Origin: Bacteroidota bacterium
GTDB lineage: Bacteria; Bacteroidota; Bacteroidia; JABDFU01
Assembly (NCBI GenBank): GCA_013286655.1
Contig: JABDFG010000025.1
Coordinates: forward strand, 1-33,051
Length of the DNA stretch: 33,051 nt
Reading direction: 5' to 3'
The translations under genes were made by a program, and so were the position numbers. Numbering within the stretch: position 1 is the stretch's first letter; each line of letters opens with the position of its first letter. This document shows, in pieces, positions 1 to 5,901 of the stretch. The notes beneath the pieces were generated by a model. It did not search any database, had not been told where the DNA came from, and saw only the letters and a list, made by a program, of their open reading frames with translations.

Positions 1-64
1 GTAAACGATACAAGGCCCCTTGCCGGAACGTCCGAAAAAGGAAAAAATTGCCAAAACATAATAA

Positions 65-95
65 CTTGCCAGAAAAAAATAAATTACTACTTTTG
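65..95 (+). promoter_or_regulatory. Promoter of tRNA-Gln
   Basis: CTTG at 65-68 and TACTTTTG at 88-95 are separated by 19 nt. This is a full match to the Bacteroidota -7 consensus TANNTTTG with a partial -33 (TTG). Transcription would begin about 100-103, some 26 nt before the tRNA. The leader contains a 7-bp inverted repeat (101-107 with 116-122), perhaps a processing signal. No coding sequence can be supported in bases 1-60. Confidence 0.6.
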
Positions 96-128
96 CCTCC
101 CATCTTCATTAAAAAGAAGATGGAAAAT

Positions 129-199
129 TGCCCGATCGTCTAAAGGCAGGACTTCAGATTTTGGTTCTGACTATGTAGGTTCGAATCCTGCTCGGGCAA
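129..199 (+). tRNA. trnQ: tRNA-Gln (anticodon TTG)
   Basis: A complete cloverleaf can be drawn. The 7-bp acceptor stem is 129-135 with 192-198, the D stem 138-140 with 150-152, and the anticodon stem 154-158 with 166-170. The loop 159-165 places TTG at 161-163, and a T arm with GGTTCGAATCC follows. The discriminator base is A199. CCA is not encoded. Confidence 0.95.
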
Positions 200-200
200 C
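184..200 (+). repeat. 17-bp direct repeat, copy 1 (tRNA-Gln 3' end, att-like)
   Basis: AATCCTGCTCGGGCAAC covers the 3' half of the T arm and the acceptor strand of tRNA-Gln, and recurs without mismatch at 361-377. A duplicated tRNA 3' end is the usual trace of site-specific integration into a tRNA gene. Confidence 0.7.
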
Positions 201-210
201 TGGAAAAAGA

Positions 211-236
211 ACCCTCGGCAAAAGCCGGGGGTTTTG
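211..236 (+). terminator. Intrinsic terminator after tRNA-Gln
   Basis: A 9-bp stem (211-219 with 224-232, one G-T pair) closes an AAAA loop and is followed by a T-rich run. It lies 11 nt after the tRNA and would end its transcript. Confidence 0.8.
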
Positions 237-288
237 CTTTTGAGGGAATTCAAACTTGTTTGATGATTTCCGAAAAAGCAAAACCTCC

Positions 289-320
289 CATCACGCCAAA
301 GCGTGATGAGGGTTCTTTTT
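289..320 (+). terminator. Second hairpin with T-run
   Basis: An 8-bp perfect stem (289-296 with 301-308) closes a CAAA loop, followed by GGTTCTTTTT. It lies between the two copies of the tRNA 3' end and no gene precedes it directly. It may be the terminator of a lost element gene. Confidence 0.55.
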
Positions 321-360
321 CTGAGTTAGACCCTCCTGAGCTTATAGGATCAGCGAAGCT

Positions 361-377
361 AATCCTGCTCGGGCAAC
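361..377 (+). repeat. 17-bp direct repeat, copy 2 (att-like scar)
   Basis: This is an exact copy of 184-200 without the rest of a tRNA: bases before 361 do not fold as a tRNA body. It sits at the 3' end of the recombinase remnant and just before a strong hairpin. That fits a former att half-site. Confidence 0.65.
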
Positions 378-378
378 C

Positions 379-425
379 AAACTGGATATGTAGCATAATC
401 TGCATCATATCCAGTTTTATTTTTG
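379..425 (+). terminator. Hairpin terminator behind the second tRNA 3' end
   Basis: A 12-bp stem (379-390 with 406-417) has a 15-nt loop and is followed by TATTTTT. It may be the original terminator of tRNA-Gln before an insertion separated the two. Confidence 0.65.
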
Positions 426-682
426 GTAGTATTGAAACTCAATTCCTTGTCCAAAGCCTTGTATTTAGGCACAAAGGAGAAAGGGGGCCGAAAATCCAGG
501 CTAACTTTTTTATCCTTCAAAAAAAGGTTCGAACCGATTTTTTCAAAAAATAATTTTGTTTCAAAAGATTCTATCAAAGAAGCTCGCCCCCGCGCGACAT
601 CATTGACTTTCACAAATTCTTTAAAAGGTTCGAACCAATTTTGCCCCTGTATGTCGTCAAAACATTTCGGACTTTTCGTAGG

Positions 683-943
683 CTAAGTTAAGGTGGTCTT
701 TTTCAAATATATTATTTTTTTGTTTAAAGTATTCATGCTTTCTAATAGCAATACCTGTTTAGGCTTTCGCTTTGCATTAGCCAGTCCATCAAATCCATTT
801 TTCAGATAACGGCTGTACCAGTCAAAAAATGTGCTTTTAGGAACACCAATCTCCTTGAGTGTTTCCCTTGCACTTTTCTCGCTTTGCTCCACCAGGCGGA
901 TTATCTCGTATTTCTCTTTTTGGTTAATTTTCATGTGCTTCAT
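683..943 (-). pseudogene. Truncated IS3-type transposase orfB (N-terminal part)
   Basis: The first roughly 65 residues form the helix-turn-helix start typical of orfB of IS3-like elements, with EIIRLVEQS near residue 14 and a VPKSTFFDWY recognition helix near residue 34, followed by a GLANAKRKPKQ linker. The following rve (DDE) integrase core of about 200-250 residues is missing. The frame runs out in the left terminal repeat of the element, and its stop codon (683-685) lies inside it. It starts 11 nt after the orfA stop, the arrangement in which orfA-orfB fusion by frameshifting usually occurs. No active transposase can be made from this copy. Confidence 0.7.
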
Positions 944-954
944 TCTTTTTTCAC

Positions 955-1308
955 CTATTCCAGCCCATTCAAGCTTTTTTTTAGAATCCGATTTTCAACA
1001 GTAAGGTCAGCAACGGCATCCTTTAAATTATCGTTCAGCTTTCTTAAATCCGTTACTTCGTCTGAACTGGCTTCCCGGACATAATCTCCGTTCAACCGCC
1101 TTTTCCCTGCTTCCATAAATTCCTTGTTCCATTTGTAATAGAGATTTTCATGGACATTGTACTTTCGGCAAATCGAAGCAATGCTGTCTTCGCCACGTAA
1201 GCCCTCTAAAACAATCTTGATTTTTTCTTCAGCAGAGAATGCTCTGCGAGTTCTGCGTTTAATCTCCTTGATATACGAGGTCGCACTTTGGGTGTTTCTT
1301 TTGTTCAT
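955..1308 (-). CDS. IS3-type transposase orfA
   Basis: This 117-residue protein has the HTH_Tnp_1 pattern: RRAFSAEEKIKIVLEGLRGE near residues 21-40, then SIASICRKYNVHENLYYKW as the recognition helix. A leucine-zipper-like segment near the end (DLRKLNDNLK to VENRILKKSL) would mediate oligomerisation. Length and order match orfA of IS3-family elements, which bind the terminal repeats and act with orfB. The ATG lies 69 bp inside the right terminal repeat. The gene looks intact, but its partner orfB is truncated, so it could at most act as a DNA-binding regulator of related copies elsewhere in the genome. Confidence 0.8.
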   Translation of the reverse strand: MNKRNTQSATSYIKEIKRRTRRAFSAEEKIKIVLEGLRGEDSIASICRKYNVHENLYYKWNKEFMEAGKRRLNGDYVREASSDEVTDLRKLNDNLKDAVADLTVENRILKKSLNGLE

Positions 1309-1436
1309 TTTGATGGGTTTTAAGAGTTAATAAAATTAATTGCTTTTCTTAAAATCCCACCTTAGAATTACCCTACATATGGTCCATTGAATGCTGACGA
1401 TTTACAGTAAAAAGAAATAAAACATTGCACTATAAA

Positions 1437-2342
1437 ATGTGTAACTTAGAAATAGTGAAAAAACCAATTTGTTTTATTTTATTTTTGTTTTCCCTATTTC
1501 ATTGTAATTGGGCTCGGGCTCAATTTATTTTGGCTGGAGAATATACTGCAAACGATTACTTTCACGATATTAATCCAGATACAGTATTAAAATCTGCTAT
1601 TCCTAATGGTGGCGGCAATGTTATCAGTTCATATTATCTAGATGTAGATGGTGATTCTAAATCCGATTTTAAAATTACCAACGAATGTGAGTGTTTAGCA
1701 AAGCCGATAGGATTGTTTGATATATCCATATCCGCGTTAAACAATTTCAATAAAATAGCATTTTCCCATATTGATAGTTGTACGGGAGGGGGAGGCTCAT
1801 ACGGATCAGAAGCAGAAGCGATAGCTTTTTCTTTTAATTATGCTGACACCATTAAGAATGCGGGTGCTTGGAAATGGACGGATACTGCATACGCATATTA
1901 TTATTTTTATGATATGGATGGTAAGGATTGTATCCAATATATTCCAGATACTTTTTATATTGGATTCCGATTAATAAACGCATCAGATACATTATATGGG
2001 TGGTTATGCATGTATTTTTATGATTATAAGATCACCTTACAAGAATACGCCTGTAATAAAAAGATTTTGGGAATTCTAGAAAATATGAATAATAAAATAT
2101 CAATGTCGGTCTACCCCAATCCCTCATCCACTTTCCTAACCGTCCAAACATCCCTCACCCAAGCCCACCCAATCCAGATCAGTTTGCTCAATCTCTTGGG
2201 TCAAATTGTATCATCTTCCGATCCTCCCATCTCTCCCTCCTATTCAATTGATGTGGACGATCTTCCCAAAGCCATCTATATTGTCCAGGTCCAGGATATT
2301 TTGACTGGAGAAGTTGGCAGACAAAAAGTTGTTATTCAGTAG
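1437..2342 (+). CDS. Secreted T9SS protein, tandem paralog 1 of 3
   Basis: The ATG at 1437 gives 301 residues. A TTG at 1425 and a GTG at 1455 are alternatives, and the GTG would make the N-terminus resemble the paralogs (MKK, short signal peptide ending ARA-Q). The mature part begins QFILAG and has a calcium-loop-like LDVDGDSKSDFKI, followed by paired cysteines (CEC) and a conserved FYIGFRLIxxSDTLYGWL segment. The last 75 or so residues are a type A T9SS sorting tail starting VYPNPSS, which is cleaved after export. The protein should be released or anchored at the cell surface. Function is unknown. The tail DNA is C-rich and nearly identical to that of the two following paralogs, while the bodies have diverged. 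Confidence 0.8.
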   Translation: MCNLEIVKKPICFILFLFSLFHCNWARAQFILAGEYTANDYFHDINPDTVLKSAIPNGGGNVISSYYLDVDGDSKSDFKITNECECLAKPIGLFDISISALNNFNKIAFSHIDSCTGGGGSYGSEAEAIAFSFNYADTIKNAGAWKWTDTAYAYYYFYDMDGKDCIQYIPDTFYIGFRLINASDTLYGWLCMYFYDYKITLQEYACNKKILGILENMNNKISMSVYPNPSSTFLTVQTSLTQAHPIQISLLNLLGQIVSSSDPPISPSYSIDVDDLPKAIYIVQVQDILTGEVGRQKVVIQ

Positions 2343-2464
2343 CAACTGTTCGGCGTAAATAGGCGGTTGGTAATTATTAAATGAGCACCAGCCTCGCTTT
2401 ATCAGCGTATTCTTAAATGTCCATTAACTTTATAAAACATTCCTAAAAAATCGACCTTGCTCTC

Positions 2465-3337
2465 ATGAAAAAAAAATATCTCATTATCTATGCTGTATTA
2501 TTTTTAAAATTGGGGGTAAGTGAGGCGCAATATATAAAAGCCGGGCAACATACTTTAAATGATTACTTTCATAATTTCAACCCTGCCCTGGTAATAAATA
2601 CTGGCGCTCTGCTTGATACTACTGCCACGTATCTTCTTGACTTAAATGGTGATTCGACCCCGGATTTTAAAATTATTAATCGTTGTAATTGTGGAGCATT
2701 AGGCGAAAGCATAATGGATATTAATATTAATGCGTTGAGTAATTCTAATAAAGTAGCATTCTCTCATTTAGACAGTTGCACGGGAACTCAAAATAGATCA
2801 TTTTCTTTAGAAGCAATGGCCTTTCCCTTTAGTTACGCTGATACAATTAAAAATTCGGGAGGGTGGAGATGGGATGATACATTGACTTTTAGATATAATT
2901 GGTATGACCAGATTGATCGTTATTGCGGCTTGTATATACCGGATACTTCTTACATAGGCTTTAGGCTAATAAATAATTCTGATACATTATTCGGCTGGCT
3001 GCTTATTAATTTAAATGGGTATTCAAAGATTACCTTACAAGATTATGCTTGTAATTTAAAACCAACAGGCATAAATGAGCTTTCGAATTATGATTTCCAG
3101 CTAAAAATTTCCCCAAATCCCTCATTCGGCAATATCAGCATCCAAACTACCACCCAATCCCATCCAGTCCAGATCACTCTGTTCAGCCTGCTTGGTCAAA
3201 CCGTTACTAGTTGCAATCCTCCCGTTTCCCTCTCTTATTCCATTGATGTGAGCGATCTTCCCAAAGCCATCTATATTGTCCAGGTCCAGGATATTTTGAC
3301 TAGAGAAGTCGGTAGACAGAAAATTGTTGTTCAATAA
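2465..3337 (+). CDS. Secreted T9SS protein, tandem paralog 2 of 3
   Basis: This is 290 residues with a signal peptide of about 21 residues ending SEA-Q. The body follows the family pattern: IKAGQHTLNDYFHNFNP, then LDLNGDSTPDFKI with CNC, an HLDSCTG motif, and YIGFRLINNSDTLFGWLLI. A type A T9SS tail beginning ISPNPS closes the protein. It lies 122 bp behind paralog 1 in the same direction. Its last 49 identical nucleotides with paralog 1 (3253-3301 against 2258-2306) and similar bases after the stop (AACTGTTCGG) show that the copied segment extends past the coding region. Role unknown. The metal-loop motif suggests a calcium-stabilised surface domain. Confidence 0.8.
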   Translation: MKKKYLIIYAVLFLKLGVSEAQYIKAGQHTLNDYFHNFNPALVINTGALLDTTATYLLDLNGDSTPDFKIINRCNCGALGESIMDININALSNSNKVAFSHLDSCTGTQNRSFSLEAMAFPFSYADTIKNSGGWRWDDTLTFRYNWYDQIDRYCGLYIPDTSYIGFRLINNSDTLFGWLLINLNGYSKITLQDYACNLKPTGINELSNYDFQLKISPNPSFGNISIQTTTQSHPVQITLFSLLGQTVTSCNPPVSLSYSIDVSDLPKAIYIVQVQDILTREVGRQKIVVQ

Positions 3338-3461
3338 CAACTGTTCGGAACATTTTGCTACTACAATGTAGCTTGAAATAGGAGCACATGTCCCATCAAT
3401 TAGGGTATTAAGACAGGGTAAAAAGTAGAAATATTCAGGTGTAAATACTTAGCTTAGAGCA

Positions 3462-4349
3462 ATGAAAAAGGCACTAACTGTTTTTGGGGGATTGTTTTTA
3501 CTACTATGTTTTAATAAATCAAAAGCTCAGTTTATTATTGCCGGACAACATGCGGCAAGTGATTATTACCATAGTATCAACAATGATACAACATTAAATT
3601 CTGCTGCATATTTAAATGTTCCTCCGTATAAAGAAGCTCCTGTTTCATTTACCCTCGACTTAAATGGAGATTCAAGTCCAGATTTTATAATTACTGGGGA
3701 TTGCAATTGTGGAGCATTAGGTCAAACATCTTCATATTTTAATATTATTACATTAAATAAATCTAACAATATGGCTTTTTCTCAAATTGATAGTTGCAAG
3801 GTCAGTAACACCAATAGCCCAATGATTTTTTCTTTTAATAGGAATGATACGATTAAAAATTTGGGAGCTTGGAAATGGAAGGATACTTTGACTATTAATT
3901 ATTCTTACTGGAATATGACTTGGGGAAGTTGTTACGAATACATTTCCGATACATCCTATATTGGATTTAGGTTAATAGGGAAATCTGATACTTTATATGG
4001 TTGGTTATATATTACTTTAAATGAAAATGAATATTCAATAATAACTTTATATAACTATGCTTGCAATAAAGAGATTACTGGTATTTCTGAAAACAATTAT
4101 AAAAATTCAATTTCTGTTTACCCCAATCCCTCATCCACTTTCCTAACTGTCCAAACATCCTTCACCCAAGTCCACTCCGTCCAGATCATCTTGCTCAACC
4201 TTCTGGGCCAAACCGTTATATGCTCCAATCCACCCGCCTCTCTCTCCTATTCAATTGATGTGGGTGATCTTCCCAAAGCCGCCTATATTGTCCAGGTTCA
4301 GGATATTTTGACTGGAAAAATCGGCAGACAGAGGGTTGTTGTTCAGTAA
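3462..4349 (+). CDS. Secreted T9SS protein, tandem paralog 3 of 3
   Basis: This is 295 residues with a signal peptide of about 22 residues ending SKA-Q. The mature part has IIAGQHAASDYYHS, an LDLNGDSSPDFII loop with CNC, DSCKV and YIGFRLIGKSDTLYGWLYI, the same order as in the two preceding genes. The type A T9SS tail beginning VYPNPSS matches that of paralog 1 almost base for base (4118 onward against 2111 onward). It is 124 bp behind paralog 2. A hairpin at 4371-4415 probably ends transcription of the cluster. Function is unknown; export by T9SS is well supported. Confidence 0.8.
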   Translation: MKKALTVFGGLFLLLCFNKSKAQFIIAGQHAASDYYHSINNDTTLNSAAYLNVPPYKEAPVSFTLDLNGDSSPDFIITGDCNCGALGQTSSYFNIITLNKSNNMAFSQIDSCKVSNTNSPMIFSFNRNDTIKNLGAWKWKDTLTINYSYWNMTWGSCYEYISDTSYIGFRLIGKSDTLYGWLYITLNENEYSIITLYNYACNKEITGISENNYKNSISVYPNPSSTFLTVQTSFTQVHSVQIILLNLLGQTVICSNPPASLSYSIDVGDLPKAAYIVQVQDILTGKIGRQRVVVQ

Positions 4350-4370
4350 CAATCTTCACCGCTTCGGCAA

Positions 4371-4430
4371 GTATTCAATTTATCTTCTATAGCACCACAG
4401 TTAAAAATTGAATACGTTTCCCTTTTCACT
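4371..4430 (+). terminator. Hairpin after the triple paralog cluster
   Basis: An 11-bp stem (4371-4381 with 4405-4415) encloses a 23-nt loop and is followed by GTTTCCCTTTTC. It lies 22 bp behind the stop of paralog 3. The T-run is interrupted, so termination is likely but not certain. Confidence 0.45.
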
Positions 4431-4475
4431 TGCTCACCTTCTGATAAAACAGGCTTATCCGTTTTAGTCTCCATC

Positions 4476-4712
4476 TTTTTAAAATAAAACGAAAAAGGTC
4501 GCGAAGATAGGTGGGCACGCACTAGACCCGCGCACTAAAGGGATATCAAGGTCAAGCCCTTCGGGTTTTCAAAAAAATCTCCACACCTCGCCTTTTAGGT
4601 CAGGCAGAGCCTGTCATGTTTTAGCTCAGGTCGTATTTTTTTGAAAAACCTTGACATCCCTGCCACTGTCCACCTATTGGTAAAGCTTTCTTTTTTCGTT
4701 TTCTTTTAAAAA
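4476..4712. repeat. 240-nt imperfect palindrome with nested hairpins
   Basis: There is no gene here. The outer arms 4476-4497 and 4689-4712 are complementary (TTTTTAAAA, then AAAACGAAAAA). The next arms are 4507-4516 (ATAGGTGGGC) with 4668-4678 (GTCCACCTAT). The inner arms are 4538-4551 (AAGGGATATCAAGG) with 4648-4661, then TTTTCAAAAAAAT (4566-4578) with ATTTTTTTGAAAA (4635-4647). Small hairpins stick out at 4555-4567 (CCCTTCGGG) and 4601-4613 (CAGGCAGAGCCTG). The order of the arms is preserved, so one RNA or single DNA strand could fold into a long branched hairpin. It lies just before two small mobile-element-like genes. Confidence 0.6.
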
Positions 4713-4740
4713 CATTTTTATAAAACAATCAAAAACAAAT

Positions 4741-4782
4741 CTAAAAAACTGCAAAGCCGGCAGGATAATCTCGGCAAACACT
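4741..4782 (+). repeat. 42-nt leader, copy 1
   Basis: These 42 nt end at the ATG of the 94-aa gene and align without gaps to 5130-5171, which end at another ATG. Shared blocks are CTAAAAA, CTGC, AGCC-GCAG, ATAATC and GGCAAACA. A CTGC/GCAG hairpin can form in both. It is probably a functional 5' leader duplicated along with the gene start. Confidence 0.6.
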
Positions 4783-5067
4783 ATGAAAAACAACGCAAGT
4801 TTTGAAGACAATTATTTGGAAGAATTTAAATTTCCAAAAGGCTCTGTAACTCTTAATTACTTCACAGGGATGATTGAAATTGAATTTAAGAAACGGCTTT
4901 CTAACAAAGCCATCGGTGAACTCGGATCAAAAGGGTTTCGTTGGTGCCCATCAACCAAAACCTGGTGGCAACCTTTTGCAGTGACTATCATCAAAGAGGT
5001 TGAGAAAATGACAGGAATTTCCTTCATTAATTTTTTTCCTGAAGTGATACCACCTGATTTTCAATGA
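4783..5067 (+). CDS. Small mobile-element-like protein, 94 aa
   Basis: The protein is soluble and has no signal peptide. Residues about 22-33 (VTLNYFTGMIEI), then a segment rich in K/R/N, then GFRWCPSTKTWWQPF near residue 50. GFRW-P--KTW is a pattern I recall from small domains of plasmid and conjugative-element proteins (for example in LPD-type or antirestriction multidomain proteins), where it follows a beta strand and precedes a helix. No firm family is assigned. It is preceded by the 240-nt palindrome and a 42-nt leader that is repeated in front of the next small gene, and it is followed after 15 bp by a strong terminator. That makes it a single-gene unit, probably left from an integrated element. 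Confidence 0.6.
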   Translation: MKNNASFEDNYLEEFKFPKGSVTLNYFTGMIEIEFKKRLSNKAIGELGSKGFRWCPSTKTWWQPFAVTIIKEVEKMTGISFINFFPEVIPPDFQ

Positions 5068-5081
5068 ATCAACAGAAACAG

Positions 5082-5114
5082 AATACAGGCAGAAATCAAC
5101 TGCCTGTATTTTTC
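5082..5114 (+). terminator. Intrinsic terminator after the 94-aa gene
   Basis: An 11-bp perfect stem (5082-5092 with 5100-5110) has a 7-nt loop and runs into TTTTTC. It separates the 94-aa gene from the following small ORF, which therefore needs its own start of transcription. Confidence 0.75.
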
Positions 5115-5129
5115 ACTATTTCAACACAG

Positions 5130-5171
5130 CTAAAAACCTGCTCAGCCAGCAGAATAATCCAGGCAAACATC
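5130..5171 (+). repeat. 42-nt leader, copy 2
   Basis: This aligns without gaps to 4741-4782 and likewise ends directly at an ATG. Differences in the hairpin (CTGCT/AGCAG here, CTGC/GCAG there) keep the pairing. It fixes the start of the 36-aa ORF at 5172 rather than the longer in-frame start at 5064. Confidence 0.6.
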
Positions 5172-5282
5172 ATGCAAAACAATTCAATATTAGATCATTT
5201 GAAGCCAATGGCTCAAAGGAGTTTTAACAACCTTTCCTTTAGTCCGGAACAAAGCAAACATTCAGTATGCCCAAAAGATTAG
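5172..5282 (+). CDS. Short protein, 36 aa, behind the duplicated leader
   Basis: The first residues (MQNNSI) resemble the start of the 94-aa protein (MKNNAS), and the 42 nt in front are a duplicate of its leader. After that the two proteins share nothing. The short product has LKPMAQRSFNNLSFSPEQS and no recognisable domain. It is either a real small protein of a mobile element or a truncated duplicate in which only leader and start survived. The in-frame extension back to 5064 crosses a terminator and the leader and is not believed. Confidence 0.4.
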   Translation: MQNNSILDHLKPMAQRSFNNLSFSPEQSKHSVCPKD

Positions 5283-5494
5283 TGCATCGGTAGCTTATTT
5301 ATCTGTACGCCAGTACATGTCTTATGAGCGTATAGCCTAGTTTATGAAGGATTGCATGTAAACCGTCAGCATAAAGTGGACTAAATTTCTTCGCTACTAA
5401 GCAAGTGTTTCCAAAGCTTTGCCGAAAGCATTCAATTCACAAGGCTCAGTTCTATAAATGGAATAAGGAGTTCTGGAACCCCGTGGCTAATATA

Positions 5495-5526
5495 GAAGAC
5501 CTTAGGTAGAAATAGGTAAGGTCTTC
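5495..5526. repeat. Inverted repeat (10-bp arms)
   Basis: GAAGACCTTA (5495-5504) pairs with TAAGGTCTTC (5517-5526) over a 12-nt loop. It lies 27 bp beyond the stop of the minus-strand 51-aa gene and could serve as its terminator. Between 5283 and 5494 nothing else is recognisable. Confidence 0.45.
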
Positions 5527-5552
5527 GCCTATTTTAGAAAAGGAAGGAGAGA

Positions 5553-5708
5553 TTAGATTTTTTTCTTGGATTTGAAGAATCCCTCGATATCAGTTCTGGT
5601 CCTCAGTTTGATTTTGTCCTTTGCAGCAGACTTATTTGCATCTTTCAGCATGGTGGCATTGATTTTTCTTTTCCGCTTAAGGTTCTTCTGTGTGTCGATT
5701 CTTGCCAT
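5553..5708 (-). CDS. Small, very basic protein, 51 aa
   Basis: The frame starts at ATG (5706-5708) with MARIDTQKNLKRKRKINATM, continues with DANKSAAKDKIKLRTRTD and ends IEGFFKSKKKI before TAA (5553-5555). Lysine and arginine make up about one third of the residues; there is no cysteine, signal peptide or membrane segment. It looks like a disordered nucleic-acid or ribosome-binding small protein, but no family was recognised. A good promoter lies upstream on the same strand: TATTTTTG (5794-5787) with CTTG 18 nt further up (5816-5813), and the latter is part of the palindrome at 5801-5816. The composition and promoter argue for a real gene. Confidence 0.65.
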   Translation of the reverse strand: MARIDTQKNLKRKRKINATMLKDANKSAAKDKIKLRTRTDIEGFFKSKKKI

Positions 5709-5786
5709 TTGTCTTAGTTATTGGTTGATAGATTTATAGTAAAAATATGAAAATAAACCATAACGAAACATCTTAAAACGATCAAA

Positions 5787-5816
5787 CAAAAATACATAGC
5801 CTTGTTTAAAGACAAG
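5787..5816 (-). promoter_or_regulatory. Promoter of the 51-aa gene
   Basis: On the minus strand CTTG (5816-5813), an 18-nt spacer and TATTTTTG (5794-5787) match the Bacteroidota TTTG/TANNTTTG promoter. The -33 part overlaps the palindrome CTTGTTTAAAGACAAG. Confidence 0.5.
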
Positions 5817-5853
5817 TTTAAGGCGATATCCTATTCCTTTTTAGATCTGCGCA
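5801..5853 (+). promoter_or_regulatory. Palindrome-containing leader element, copy 1
   Basis: The CTTGTTTAAAGACAAG palindrome (5801-5816) and about 35 nt after it recur at 21801-21853. Shared blocks are AAGTTTAAG, CCTA-TCCTT and ATCTGCGC. The palindrome arms differ by a compensating pair (G-C here, A-T there). It lies 50-100 bp before the flavin oxidoreductase gene and on the divergent promoter of the 51-aa gene. Confidence 0.55.
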
Positions 5854-5857
5854 AGGA

Positions 5858-5889
5858 TTTGGACTTATGACTCCCGCTAATTATATTAG
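5858..5889 (+). promoter_or_regulatory. Promoter of the LLM oxidoreductase gene
   Basis: TTTG (5858-5861), a 20-nt spacer and TATATTAG (5882-5889) fit TTTG-N19-21-TANNTTTG with one mismatch. The transcript would start within a few bases of the ATG at 5902. Confidence 0.5.
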
Positions 5890-5901
5890 TATTGCAGTTA
5901 A

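Larger units (their letters stand above)
359..682 (-). pseudogene. C-terminal remnant of a serine recombinase
   Basis: The minus-strand frame is open from 682 to a stop at 359-361 with no convincing start of its own. It encodes about 107 residues. The pattern W-FEP-(x)2-F (near residue 16), then a charged helix, then KIGSNL, LKDKKVSLDF and PPF resembles the C-terminal tail of large serine recombinases found in Bacteroidota and candidate-phylum genomes. This is family knowledge recalled, not searched. The catalytic resolvase domain and zinc ribbon are absent. The upstream side stops exactly where the left end of the IS-like element begins (677). The downstream side runs through a hairpin and into the second copy of the tRNA-Gln 3' end. 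A truncated integrase of a lost element is the simplest reading. An unrelated hypothetical protein remains possible. Confidence 0.5.
677..1377 (-). mobile_element. Internally deleted IS3-type element
   Basis: The element is about 700 bp and carries orfA and the first part of orfB on the minus strand. Its ends form an imperfect inverted repeat: 679-701 on the plus strand and the reverse complement of 1353-1375 share TAGG(C/G)TAA, then TAAGGTGG and a T-run, with one 1-nt gap. The right end reads TGTAGGG, in keeping with the 5'-TG ends of IS3 elements. A normal element of this type would be about 1.2-1.5 kb, so most of orfB has gone while both ends survive. Flanking bases (TTT and TAT) do not give a clear target duplication. 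Confidence 0.65.

Noticed and set aside
260-686. Two plus-strand frames over the recombinase remnant
   Set aside because: They cross terminator hairpins and the att-like repeat, and their make-up is unnatural. The minus-strand frame has the recognisable protein pattern.
5064-5171. Upstream extension of the 36-aa ORF
   Set aside because: The extension reads through an intrinsic terminator and the duplicated leader, which ends at the ATG at 5172.
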